Positions 32,557-46,600 of a DNA stretch of 64,000 nt are shown in pieces. Where the stretch lies: NCBI GenBank assembly GCA_947623455.1, contig OX392538.1:24613001-24677000 (forward strand), written 5' to 3'. Position numbers and translations under genes: made by a program. The notes beneath the pieces were generated by a model that worked only from the letters and a program-made list of their open reading frames with translations, was not told the DNA's origin and searched no databases. How positions within the stretch are numbered: the first letter of the stretch is position 1; every line of letters begins with the position of its first letter. The DNA comes from Mimachlamys varia. Lineage: Eukaryota > Mollusca > Bivalvia > Pectinida > Pectinidae.

Positions 32557-34604
32557 TCAGTCCTTCAGTAAACATAGACATTGGTTTGTGTACAAAACAG
32601 AACGACTAAATCGGTCGTCAACAGCAATGTGTCCTCGTAACCATAACTCCTTGGACAGATTTACAAGGTTATCCATAGAGATTACTGTCGTTCCAGCCTC
32701 TTCAGCTGAAAAAAAAAATGAAAAAGATTATTTAATTTGAAATCTGAGTTTAAAGTAGAAACTAATATTTTTAACAGAAGGATGGGTTTACGTAAAATTT
32801 CCTTATTACGAGAGAAAATCTGATCGGACATAAAAATATCGATAACACGTAGAAACAGTAGGTTAATAAATTAGCCTTTGAATCGTTGTTCTAAATCAGA
32901 GAGTTTATATTATCATTATACTAAGTAGATGATCTATATCAACTTTGTTTGCTCTGAAACAAATTACATTGTATACACTTGGTTTAATTATACATATGCT
33001 TGGTCCACAAAATCAACATTAACATTATTTATAAACGGACAATATTGCAACCAATGAAATCAAACTTACGGAGTGTAGTGGTATTGTAGTCCCAGGAAAC
33101 TAATGCAAATCCGAACCGTCGGTTTGTTGACGTCTACGTTCCTGTGACGCTGTGTGTCAACAGAAAGTTGTACTGATAGGAAATGCATTAGTCATGAACG
33201 ATGATTAAGAATTCTTTAATATCGAATGATTCATTTTAAAGAATGAATTTGTTGTATTTAGGCCGACCTTTATACGGATAGATACACTGTTCATGTTTAA
33301 TTGTCACTCTGGATAAAATCATCGAAGTACAGATAACAGCGTATATGTATATATTTCGTAATTATCACAAAAGTCATCTGATATCACAATTACAATATAT
33401 GTATGAAATAATCTGCCAAGGGTGCTAGACACATTCAACTTGCGTCTTTTTTCAGAAGACTTCCTTTTCCGCAGTGTTATAGCTTTAAGATGACTTGTAT
33501 TTCTGTGAAGAGAATTTTTGGTTTTCGATACAAAATAAGAATCAGAAAGTAACTCATATATGTACACCCCATCATACTCACCAGAAATGTTGTTTCCGAC
33601 AAGTGTAAATTACAATAATGGGAAGCAACATTTGGAATTTTATGTATTATTACATTAGTTAATAAATACAAAAAATATTTTTAGTGATAAATTTGAAAGT
33701 ACATTCGGTAAAACAACCTGTTGGTTAACAATCAAAGTAAGATGTCAATACATCGTTTGTTTGATCTTATTCGGGCTATTCCCCAGCAAAATCGAAAATT
33801 GATACAAATACAAACACGTTTACATGTGGTATTTTGCGTCATTAAAAGCAGATGATATACAACAGCAGAAACGTAGAGTACATTCTCAACAATATCTAAT
33901 GTATAAAATCTCAATTGTGTTTCTCTTACCTGGATTTCCGTTTTACATGTACCTGTTTTGATCACGAACCGGCTAGACATGGAAAAAACCGCCGATGTCC
34001 ATTTTCCGAAACTATTATACATAATTATCAATTGTAATACGTATAAATAATATCAACATACATAAAGGTTAATGTGATCTGAAAGCATATTTATAGATAC
34101 AAATGTATAAGCAAGTTTCTTTTTCCACTTGATAATTTCATGATGACGAAAATTAATCTTTGCGTAATATAAATACTTTTCCCACAGTACTATTAAGTTG
34201 ATAGTAAAGTTAATCAAAGAAAAGCAGGTCACTGAGCAAACATTTATCATACAATTCATATATATTGATGTACTAGAGTGATTGTGCAGCACATTTGATA
34301 TACAAGGGTAATTGTACTAAACGTATGTAAATAAAACTGCTTTAATGCTCAATGATCTACGAATCATTGCAAACAATTGAAAGAAAATACAATTAAAATA
34401 TCCTAAAAAGGTTAAAGAAACTGAATGTAAAAACAAAGTCCAGAATCATGAACAATATTAATTTTCATCACCGAACATAACAGAAATAAGGCATATTAAA
34501 CACTTGCAAATATAGAATATACTAATGAAGGGCGAACTCTCCCGCTCCATAGTATTACATCTGACATTCAACCATGCATTTCGTGAAGAAAGTAGTTGTC
34601 CGAA
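32557..34604 (-). CDS. Tentative C-terminal exons of VWDE-like gene
   Basis: Four candidate exons with compatible phases: 34559-34604 (weak acceptor, no pyrimidine tract), 33930-34011 (GKWTSAVFSMSSRFVIKTG), 33070-33133 (NRRFGFALVSWDYNTTTL) and the terminal 32557-32705 (GTTVISMDNLVNLSKELWL...), stop TGA at 32557-32559. The last acceptor (TTTTTTTTTCAG) is strong. No known domain is recognised. The FALVSWDYNTT and GTTVISM segments look like coding sequence, but the exact borders are inferred by phase only. A different exon choice would change the tail. Confidence 0.4.
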
Positions 34605-37600
34605 CTTTACATGTCCGTAATTGAGTTTTATCCATGAATGTCGTATATTTTATTTATATTTATAAAACTTACATGTCTCATTCTTCAATCCAAATGTAGA
34701 GGTATTTGATTGTCTGCCATCACAATTGTCTTGACCTTGGGCGAGAAATGTATTCAGTAAGCATAGTACGTTCATTGTGAATTACCTATATACAGAATAA
34801 GCGAACGACAATTACATACATATCATAGTTTTTAGAGTATATATGTGTAATATAGTCAACGTATCGGATTCAAATATCTCTGAATTTACGTTAAAATGTT
34901 GTTGTCACCTGTAAGTACAATCCATCTGTCCATTGAAACGGACACATCACATGCGGAACAGTTGTCGTCACTCTTTACTTGACCATCAGCAACACACTCT
35001 CCATTTATGAGACAATATCCTACAAATAGAAACCTACATTACCAATATGTTACAACATCCTCGTAGGTTGAAGTGTCATAGTATATGATATACACATGTA
35101 TAACGTCATACAACCTACATCACGGTGCTATCTTTTAATATGAATAACTCTAACTACAAACTGTGCATGCATATTGAAGTCCACTCCTCCCTGACGACCA
35201 ACATAAAAAATGTACTTTGTAATTGGACTGTAAAATATTAGATTTCAGTTGCAACATATGTAAACTAACAAACTACTTAGTAATAGAAACAAAACTCAAG
35301 AAAATACTCAAACATAAACAAAACCATAATACGAACTCAAAATCCATTAAACTAAGTTCAAACCATGAAATCATTGAAAGTTCCGGGGGAGAATCGACGA
35401 TGAAGGTTGATGAGGAAAACAAACAAGTTTTATAATTTCTATCTTGGTCAGAAAGAGAAATAGTTTGTATTATTGTATGATATGAAGATGGACATTTGTG
35501 AATACGTGTGATAACTTGATTTTAATGAGAACAAATGTGTCGGTTCTCATTTTGAAGACTCTTCCAAGACACATGGTCTTTTTCTCTTATACGTTTTCAA
35601 TGGTTCCAATGTATTATCATATCCCTAGTTTAATTGATTTTGAGTTTCGATAATGGTTTCAATGGGTTATTCTCTAATTTTTCTTTTACAAATGATGGAA
35701 AATAAGATATATGTAAATAATATTACCCGGATTTCTGTTCCACTGGAATCTTGATTGGGGATCAACAGCGTAGCATACCCGGCATAAATCGGATGGATGT
35801 GTATTTCCCTCTGGTATGCACATTCCGTCGATGAAGCAAAAGTCATCCTGGAGAAAATGTGTAATAAAAGGGAAACCTGTTTAACACAGACGACCAAGTG
35901 GGCGATAAAAAGCTTTTATCAAAAACAAATGCTCTATTAGACATTCTATTACATTGTTGTTAAATTTCGTGGATGTAAAAGTTTGCAGGTTTAATTTTCA
36001 CATAATAGTTATAAAACTTCAGATTGAATAGGCATAATAAACAAATTACTAGGTCTTAATTTTCCAGAATTTTGATGAAATCGCTTATTTAGTGAAATCA
36101 AACCCTCCTGAGCTTTTTTGTTTTTGTTTTTGGAAATTTCGTCATTATGTGATGCATGAATATATCAAACTAACAAGTTATCTATCAATCGCTTGTTGAA
36201 TAGCGATTGTTTTATAAACATATTGATGTATCAGCACTAATTCAACACCAATCTGGTGATATCTCGACATTTAAGAATAAACAATTAATCCCCAACTCTA
36301 CATTGCATAACAGCAATATCACACTCCTTCAACAAATGTATTTAAAAATATACAAAGTTTACTCCTAAATCACCGTACTTGAAGTTAAAACCAAGACGGT
36401 AAATATATTGTGTTTGATTAAAATTGGCTATTGGTTCATGAAAGTGTAAGCCTGTTATCATAAAGTATACCAGATTTAAATGCAGCTGAATATATGAGCT
36501 ACACAATATTTGCTTACTTCCATCTCTACTGTCAGTGTGTCATTCGCGCCGTTGTTGACAACATTCTGACATCTCCCGTCGTATACGGTCAGATCCAAGA
36601 CGTCCGAGGTATGTTGACCATCATTGCTGACCCCGACTGACCATCTGTAGGCGAAGTGGTTATTGGAAAGGCTCAAAGCGTCTGACATTGGACAAAATAC
36701 CTCTACAAGGGTGTTGAATTGCGCGTGAGATGTCCATTGTATGACATTTGTCACTGTGCCGTCAATTAGAATCTAAAAGATGGAAAGAAATAAAAACAAA
36801 GCGTCATTTAGCCTCACACAAAGACGACAACATGTGCCGCTTAAATCGTAAGAAATCCAATTATGTACCCATGAACCATCGTTAATTACACTGGGTACAT
36901 GTTTCCAATAAAGTTAACGTTTTTCAAGTACCATACTCTGTAACCTTATACTATACATTTGGTAAAATAAAATCAATGAAAACAATTGTTTAAAATGCAT
37001 TAAACATATCGTACCGCTTTATAAGACTGCTTCAAGTTATTACATAAATCGATGTGAAGAGTGACCATACAGTTTTGTTCTTTATGTCTATTCCGGGGAA
37101 ACTCGTTTAAGTTTACAGGATCTTTCCGTGTCGATGTTCAAGTAAAGGGCAGTGAAGTTTGGAAAATGAAATTAAATGACCATTTTAATATTCATGTCTA
37201 GCATGCGTTGTTTTTAATACTATACAGGTATCGTACATACCTGATATAAAGTATTGTGACACGTGAGGCTATGTGTATCGATAAACGTCTCTCCTTCTAC
37301 AATTGCAGCAAGACATTGATTAATGTCACATGTGCTGTTGGTATCCAGGTTAACACCATATATGTGAGGAGGTTTCCGAATGTCTACGGAACAATCAGCG
37401 GCTCCAAAGTTTGTACTACACGCACAGGTTCCTATAAAATTTAAGCATATATTTAGTTTTACTTCCAAATTCATAAATTAAAGGGGTTTTACGCACCTGA
37501 CCCTTCTGCTTCTACATTAGTTAAGAAATTTTGGATTCCCGCCTTTTGGCCCCTAGCATCACTGAAAAGTCCTAGGAGGACGAAACAGCTGTATGAAGCA

Positions 37601-40600
37601 GTGTAATTCATTTTTTTCGGCATACTGTATCTATTACTATATTTAACAGGTGCAGCATATGTGTCTGTTACGTCATCTTTAGCTGGGGATTCAATAAACA
37701 TAAATATTGGTTTTGATGAACAGTTAGCTACTGCACTTTGTATTTTCCAGATTTTGTTTTACTGCATGATGTTAATACGTTACTAGAAATGAAAAATAAA
37801 GTTCTACATTGTAAATACTTTCATTCGTGTTATTTCTTTGGTACAGTTGTGAGAAACTTTCCAATATAACAAAACAACTGATGAAACAATTTGATCACAC
37901 ATATTGTACATGTCAATATACAAATACATACGTAGTGGGGGACCAGCACCACCTACCGTTATCACACCGCCCATGTCCACTACACTCGTTAGGACACGTG
38001 ATCTCTTTGATTTGCTGAGCAATGGAAGGTTTGTTGGGTGAGTCATCTTCCTGGTACGTGGTGTTTTGTTTCAGTTCCTTCAGACAAACGGATTTCAGAG
38101 ATTCTCTCGCGGAGGTAGCCCACGTCGTTGTCTGGGTGGCCTACACATTTTATACTTCTAAGTACTTACACATGACAAAGTATAATAGCAATACTATATT
38201 CATTGTTGAAATGACAATGGCGGTTTTTAAATCAAAACTTAATATGTGAGACATCGCCCATAGGACTAAGAAATATCAGGCCCGAGCAGTCTATGATTTT
38301 CCTGGATTATACAAAATGTCATATAAGATTCATTTTGAAACGGTTCAGAATTGTTATTATTATATTAGCTTAAGACAAAATATAAACATCGAGAGTTAAA
38401 ATCATCTACATTTCAATTACAATAATTAATGATTTGACAAAAAGGCGAATACAAACATTTTCGTTTTAAAATGTTTTTGTTTTATATAAACTAGTCTTGT
38501 ATCCTAATAATGCGTTGAAGTATATATCAACGAGCGTAGATATAGTTAAAAAATAAATAAAGTTCAGCAAAGATACCAACCATAATATCAAGAACACAGG
38601 TATCGATGGAATTGTCCGGATCTGTTGCTGGCACGTGTTTAGAACAGGCGTCAAATGATGTGGAATCTCTCAGGTATTTTTGACAGTAGGCTGTTGCTGT
38701 GGTCATGTTCCATATCTGTTGTTGGGGACCAACCTACAAACAATTTAAATATGTTCTAATTTACCAATGATCTGTTCCGAGCGTTTTCTTGTTTATTGTT
38801 TGTATAAACACAACCTGTGTGCTAATGCTGGACTACAATAAATGTAATTTAATGTTACGTGTCTTCTCTCGGATTACATGTACTCTATTGTTCCGATCAT
38901 TATTTGTTGAACATTTACTTACATTATTGAAGTTTTGCTTGACTCGTTCACGACTAAATAAACAAACTTGACTGAGAAAAACGCATGATCGTTGTTAGGT
39001 AAATTTTGTCAATGGTATTCTCTAAAATATATATAATACGCATCCAAACTATCAGGAGGCATACCTTTGCACCAAACCATTGTTAGTTAAGTTAAATGTT
39101 ATATTGAATACCCATGTCTTTGGAATCTACGGTTTATTCCTGTTGTTTTATTAAACACTCGAAAAATGAAGATTGATGTCCGTTAGTTTATTGAGTATCT
39201 TAGGCAATGAGACTAGGAATTAACTTTATCTTTACTTACCATAACAGGCGGGGTAGTGCTAGGCAACAGAGAGACTGGGCGTAAAGACCGTGATTTTCTG
39301 ACCCTACATCCCTCCTGTTTAACCATTGGTGTTTCGTCGTCCCTCACACACGTTGCTATGGCACCATGTGTACAGGAAATGTTTCGTGACGGTCCATTAC
39401 ACGTACAGAACCGTGTATTTTCTGTTTTATTCCACGTGGTCAATTTCCCAAGAGTGTCAGCAGGCATAGTAATAAGGTTGTCGTCGTCGGTTACGCTAAG
39501 AAGTAATTTTAATAAAAAGGTAATTGATGTCAGCTGTATTTTATATATATTATTCCACTTAGAAATCTTCTTTATAAATTTTAGCTAGGATAGACAAAAT
39601 AAAACAATTAAAATGCGATGACGAATTGACTATTGCATGTTTCTACATGTCATATAAAATGTGTGTACATTTATCATAAAAAAGGTGAACATTGTTCATT
39701 CCTTGTTAACGTATGGAATGCATATTTAGTTAACTCTTCTCTGCAACTACATACATGTATTTGGTGGTTCAATATTTTTCTTTATCATTTGTTTTATTAT
39801 ACAGGTTCAAAAGCTTGATATACATACATGTTACGATATATTCAAAATGGGACATTAATTAGATATTTCATCGAAACCTCCATAGTTGTATCATACTGCA
39901 TGTATTGTACCTCCACGATAAAGAGAATATATTATTATCTCCCGTGATTTGTCCGTCCGGCTTGGTAAAATCGTCGTCCGTTCGTCCATTCAGCGTCCCA
40001 CAAAGCCCTCCTGTATGATATGTGTCAGCCGCGGATGGATACATATGTAGGTCCATGACGTCCTTCCCAGTATAATGCCAGAGAGTAGTACTCAGGTAGG
40101 TACCACTGGGCAGGTATATCTAGGATCGGATTGGTACAAAAAGTGATTAGCGTATAAAGAATTTCATGTTATCAGATAACTGTGTACTAATACTATTGTG
40201 AAGTAATAAACAAATGACGTCTTTATGATGTCACATGATTGTCTCTGTATTGCAAATCATACCGCCAAAGTAGAATTTGCCTTTCTAACAAAGAAATTAA
40301 TTTGAAAGTTAAGATGTGTTTTCTCTTTAAAATAAGTTATAATATATTCTTACGCTCGTGTCAATATAATATGGAATTTATTAAACTCGTTAAATGATTA
40401 ATATGTTACTCGCCCATAAGCTCGTGACAAATTGAATTATAAGGCTCGTTTGATCAATTCCATAGTACATTGGCAATCATGTAAGGCCCACTATTTGCAG
40501 AAAATATGCATGGGGAATGAATGCATATATGATGTTATATCACATCATTTCATAACACAATGATATATAGACATTATTATCCATATATGATAATAATCGT

Positions 40601-43600
40601 CGACGGTCGCAAGGAAACTAGTACATATTCAGATACATACACAACATTATACACTTTGATACCTTTGCTTTCCATCAGGAACGACATTGTATACACAAAC
40701 GCATAGCGGTATTTAAATTAATCCCCCCACCCCCAAAAGCATGAACAGTGCCCATTACCATTGTATGCTAATAATGTGTATTATATCGAACTAAAATCTT
40801 TGTTTGATTACAAATGGTATCTAAATTTGTTATTTATTAATTTCTATTTCAATACGAAGAGTATTTTAAAAAAAATAGTTTACTAGTACTACTAGTACAA
40901 TATGAAATAGAGAAAATATTCTCTTTCGATGATAAAGAGAGTTAGATATCTAACGGACATTAATGTTATTTATAAAAAGACTTTTGCAAAAGCAACAAAA
41001 AAATCATGATAATTGTCATCAATACATATACAATTATTGTAGGTAGTCAATGGGATTTCATTTTATTTTACTTTGTAGAAGTTTTCGTTGATTTTCCTGA
41101 CGTCCAGTATGTGATCCCCACATGAACGGAACTCAAATATGGGGCGATATATTCCCGGGCACCTGTCAATAACGAAGACGTCTCCACCTGCTCTCACGGC
41201 AATAGCGCATACACAAAACACGTGAGCCGGAGGGTTACATGGTGTCACCTTCATTTGTACCTGCATCAGACCCAACACACAATTCTGAATATAAATAATC
41301 TAGCGGAGAGAGTCGTGACAACAAAAATAATACTGAATCATGTACCAGTGCTCGTAAGTCATTTATCTGATCTTGTTTTTCATTATTATCTTGAATAAAA
41401 ATTTAAAAAACTTTTTTATTCTTTAAGTACTTTTACATAATGCCATTATAAACAATCCGAACCTTGTAATCATTCAGAAACTGAGATCAAACAAATACTG
41501 TTGCCAAGTGCGTAAAATATCGTTCTCTCAACACTATACTTTGGTACATTACCTCAACTTTTTTGGCAGGATCATCATTTTCATAAAGGATATAGGTCCC
41601 AGGGTGTTGATTTTCGTAATTCCTGAAATTAGAGAGGCGATACAGATACACAAAGACAACAAAAGAGTAATATTGATTAGAGGTAACAACGTACATGGTA
41701 CGCCCATTTCTTACATGTTTTATTCTATCGCCGCATCTAATTTAGATGTTTAGCTTCTGTCGCTTTAGAAATACCCGAAAAAGGACATAGCATACATTTT
41801 TATACTGCACACTAGCGAGCAAATATTACATGTACATATGGACAGATTCATTGCAACTAGACTCAATAAACCTTGAGAAGGTCTGAAGATCTATTTCGAG
41901 AAACTTGTCATTTATATGTGTGCATAGCATATTGATACGTCATTATTGTATTATGTGAAATATGATGGAGTTCCATTTATCCACCAGATGTGCACTCTAC
42001 CTGCCGTCAAATGTTTTCATATGAGGATCACATATAGCATGACATTCTTTTCCCTTCCACAGGTGAGTGTTGTCGTCCAATATGACCTATGCAAAAAAAA
42101 GATTGTATATAATATATAAAGGACATGAAGGGGCACATATTATTTAATGTTTCGTGTTGTGCATATTTGTCACACACACACTACAAATATATTTTTATCT
42201 ATTACGGTAAAGATACATTTAAATACATTCTTATTAAATCCAACTTCTCATATTTTCATAACGAGTACAAATACCGAAACGTCAACCGAAGCATAATCCG
42301 AACTCAAAACCAATTAACCTAATACAAAAACATGCACAAAGACAATATTACACGGAGACCCTTGAAAAAGTGTAAGTAGTAAAATCAGCTTTTGCGGGAA
42401 AATAAGCGCATTTTGCTTCAATGACGAAGTAATAAGACCAGGTGTTCCGGAAGATAAAGCGAATTCTGCGACATCGACGACACCCGCCATGTACATCTTT
42501 GTCACATCCAAGTAAACAATAAGTAAGCATACTAATGAGCATGTTCAAAAACGTCCATCTTCATATCACACAATGAGACAAAGACGGCGACTATAGAACT
42601 TGGACATGTCGTCATCAACCTGTATCATTTGAATTCCTATGCGTGTGTTCGTCGGCAGCCTAACAGCCTTTACTTACATTGACATCATCCAGGACGACGT
42701 TGCTCCAGATAGGGTTATAGTTATTGACAGCCGTACGGAGACTGACTCTGTAACTGTCCGGGTGTCCGTTGTACGTCTGGTCGTCCAGCCAGGCGATGTA
42801 GATCTTGTGTTCCTGGTCCCACTCGTCATGGTGGATGTGTTTACCACAGGTCTGAGCTCCAGTAGGCAGAACAGCCCCAATGTTGGCCCTGTAAAGGTAT
42901 TAGAAGCATTTATGTTCCCGATGATTACCTCCATCACGGATCTGACATGCATAATATGTTATATTTAATTTGGTCTACCATGGCTTCAACACCTTACGTA
43001 TCATTACCGGCATAGGGACAGGACATATCGCTCGATCTCAACATTAAGCTTTCGAAATGAGAACCGAGTCATTGTCAATCACAATAAGTAAGCATACTAA
43101 ATGAGCATACTCAAACACGTCCATCTTCATATCACACAAAGATACAGGATAGTTTTCAATGCGACCAATACAATTAATACTTATAACTATTTGAAATGGT
43201 GGAGCCAATTTTTTTCTGAATATTTTTGTGTCGCGACTAGAAGGCATAAAATGTTAATCCCAAACTCGGCAGGGGATACAGGTATTAGTCGCCTCATACG
43301 ATACATGTGGTGGCTGACAACATGTGTATACTTTTCACGGTCCCAGACCTGAAAGAGAATATCTCTGGAAACTAATATAGTTGCACCTTACTTATGTAGG
43401 TATGTTTCGGCTGATAGATCAATTGGTTCCTTACCTACACTTGTACGTCTCAGGAAGGATGAGCTCTACTACAACTTCGCAGCCATCTTGAAAAAATGCC
43501 GGGCACCCAATCGGTACACTTGGCTTTACCACAATGTAGGCTGTTGGTGTCTCTCTTTGCAAAGTAACTGATGGTGTAGACTAGATAAGATGAAATACTC

Positions 43601-46600
43601 TTTGAAAAACACGACTGTTTAAGATAGAGGGCAATTTTGTAATGCATTTGTTATAATTCGAATTTCGATATAATTGAACTCTGCATACATCACTTTGCAC
43701 TGTTTCCAATATTATGCAGAAAGATGAAAAATAAGATAATCTTATCATTTATCATATCCATGTTTCGTAATACATGTATTAATGTTTTGTTTTGGCACCA
43801 GTATGCACACGTATGTTTGATTTAAGCGTTTCTGTAGCATTTTGATGAATATGTCTTTATTTCATTGAGTAGGATACTTACTTTCTTTCAAAAGTTGCTA
43901 TTTTTTTCGAAATTTCACTTACTTTAATACCAGCGTAGAATTGATCACTCGTGGGTGACAATCGGCCAAAAACACCATCCGGTAACAGTCGAGCTCTCAC
44001 AGCGCATGCGACCTATGTATACGATTCCAATGTAATCAGGAACAAACATTGAAATAACGTCAACAGAAAAATCTTTTTAATTATTTCGGACAATAAAGAT
44101 AGAAAGATACAAACAATTAAAATAGTTTCTCTCCCACTAAACCAGATTTATGAAATTAATTAGGAATAGTTTGTATATAACGGGTACAATTAATAACCAT
44201 ATAAAATAACATTCTTTGTAAATTGAGCATTTAAATTCAAAGCATCCGCATGCCATAGCGTTAGCATGTCGTTTAAAGAACTTCTTGTTGATTTTGATAC
44301 ACTTTATTCGATTCATAACGCATATTACCGGTGAATTAAAACAACAGGCAACATTATTTACATTGACTCCAAGCTTTTCCAGTTGACCTGGTCGTTCTTC
44401 CAAAACCAACTGTTCAACTTCCGTCCCATTAGCAATCATGGTTTCATTGATGGCCTTCCCATCAATATACCATATAACTTCGTACAGCAGATCCTCGCTC
44501 AGCAATGTGAAGTCACACACAAACTGTAGAGTTTGTACGTCCATGTTAAATGCAGAGCTGAACTTGTTGACCAGCGAAACATTCACCGTTGGTTTGTGTA
44601 CCTCAAAGGTCGGTATAACAGCTAAACACAGATACAAGAAAGGTACTTACTTTATATAACTCAGACGTTGTAAATCATAAACAGACAAATTCGAATCGAA
44701 AAAGTACGTCACGCTTTTTAGGTGAGGTATTTTTGCTATTATAGAAACTTCACCCTTGTACGAAAAGATTCTAGAAGTACATTTACAATAGAGTAGTCTG
44801 TGTCAGACTTAAACACAGAAGTAGATACAAAACAAAATAACAAATAAGGAACAGGAATACAGTAGATACATCGGGTGAATAATCTGAGTAAGAATATAGA
44901 CAATACTGTTCGTCAGGGTACATTTTAAAACACTGCATGATACAACTTAATGTACCTCTCATTCAAATTAATGAGCGAAAATTACAGGGCTTCTACATTT
45001 GTAGTTAAGGAACATTAATCGTTACATTTTAAAAGACAAGATAAATTTGCATCATAATAGATGCTGACTCCAAGATAGGAATTAGAGGCACACATTCGCA
45101 TAGTGACTGCATTAAGCAAATTTCCCGTGTTGATGTTTTTAACTAGCTCATCGATTATTCAACAAAGTTTCTAATTACCAACTGGCTTATTGTATATTTA
45201 TATATTTTTTTTGTTTTCTATTTCATGCTATTAGCTTAAGTTATTAAAAACGCATTACCTCCGACAGTAGTGGTCTCCTTGATAACGTCCTTGCAGTCGA
45301 CGTTTGCTTTAGGAATATAAAACCAAATGCATCAAATCAATCAGACAATATTTAAACATTGTAATAATAATGCCGGTAGGTCTTTTATCATTTTTGAAAT
45401 AACATTTTAAAGTTCAAAGTTCAAATTTCGATTTTCAATGCATTGCTAAACTAGCGCCACATTTCAGTGGTTATTATTAGTTAAACAGTTGCTGGCAGTA
45501 CTCAATGGGAACGGAAACACTGCCTTTGTATTGAAACTCATTCCTTTAACTATGGTTTAGTTGTCAATGTATATGTAGCATTTAGGAAACATCTTTAAAA
45601 CTGTAGTAAGATGTTTCTGTCATTTTTTATCGACAAAAATGAACAAAACACAGGGACATTGTTGAATAGTTTGTTCGAAGGACCAGACACAATGGAAATT
45701 TTAAAACATAAATAAGTACATTTTGTATCTGATCAATCATTGACCTACACTTTTGCTTTATATAGACACTATGAGTATGATGACATATATTACATTTCGT
45801 CTTCGAACATATCACATAGAAACCCTTGCCCCATAATCTTATTTTTATGACAGTTATAAAATATATCTCAGAATAATTATTCCAAAGAATATTTTTTATC
45901 AATTGCAAAGATTCATGAGGAAGATTGACAATGCCAGCATTATCATGCTTTACGTAGTGTGATATAATTTGAATATTACAATTTAAATGGCAAATTTATA
46001 ACCCAAGCATTTGAAGACATATTGAATGCATTGAAATATTTCCAAAAAGAAATAAGAGAATACAGAAACGTCAACAAAACAACTATCCTAAATCAAAATC
46101 AATAAACAGGGTGCAAAATATGAACAAAAGAAAGATATACAAGGGTACCCTTGTTGAATTAGTTGTTATTACCTGTGTTTATGCTCCATTGATATCTTGA
46201 TTGAAGATTAGAGATATGACATATCCAGCACGAATCCACTGGATTGATGTTTCCTTCAGGTACACAGACACCTCCAATGAAGCAAAAATGTTCCTGAAAA
46301 CACAAAGAAATTAAATCAGTATGTTTGAATGTATATATGCTAACTATCAAAGAGTAAGTGTTGTTTAAGAGTTATGTTTAACGCTTCGGTATTATCTAAT
46401 TTATTATCAAAGAGTATTTACCATGTACAATGCAAGTGGAATGACTTTCACAAGTATTGGTTAGTGTAAGAATTATTTGATCGGTGTTCTGGGATCTCTT
46501 CGTATTTTTGGGTTTAACAATTCTTCCTTTCCTTTCGTGCAACAATGTCTAATCAAGAAATGATGTATGATAGCTAGATCAAACGACCGACATTGGCATA

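Noticed and set aside
37489..38046. Minus-strand frames of 70 and 80 codons between VWDE-like exons
   Set aside because: They overlap the true exon 37957-38140 in the wrong frame or lie in the intron; unit 1 has no matching exon.
34673..45306. Two separate tandem VWDE-like genes
   Set aside because: Not excluded, but no second signal peptide or stop lies between the units, and the spacer exon at 45259 joins them in frame. One gene is the simpler reading until transcripts say otherwise.
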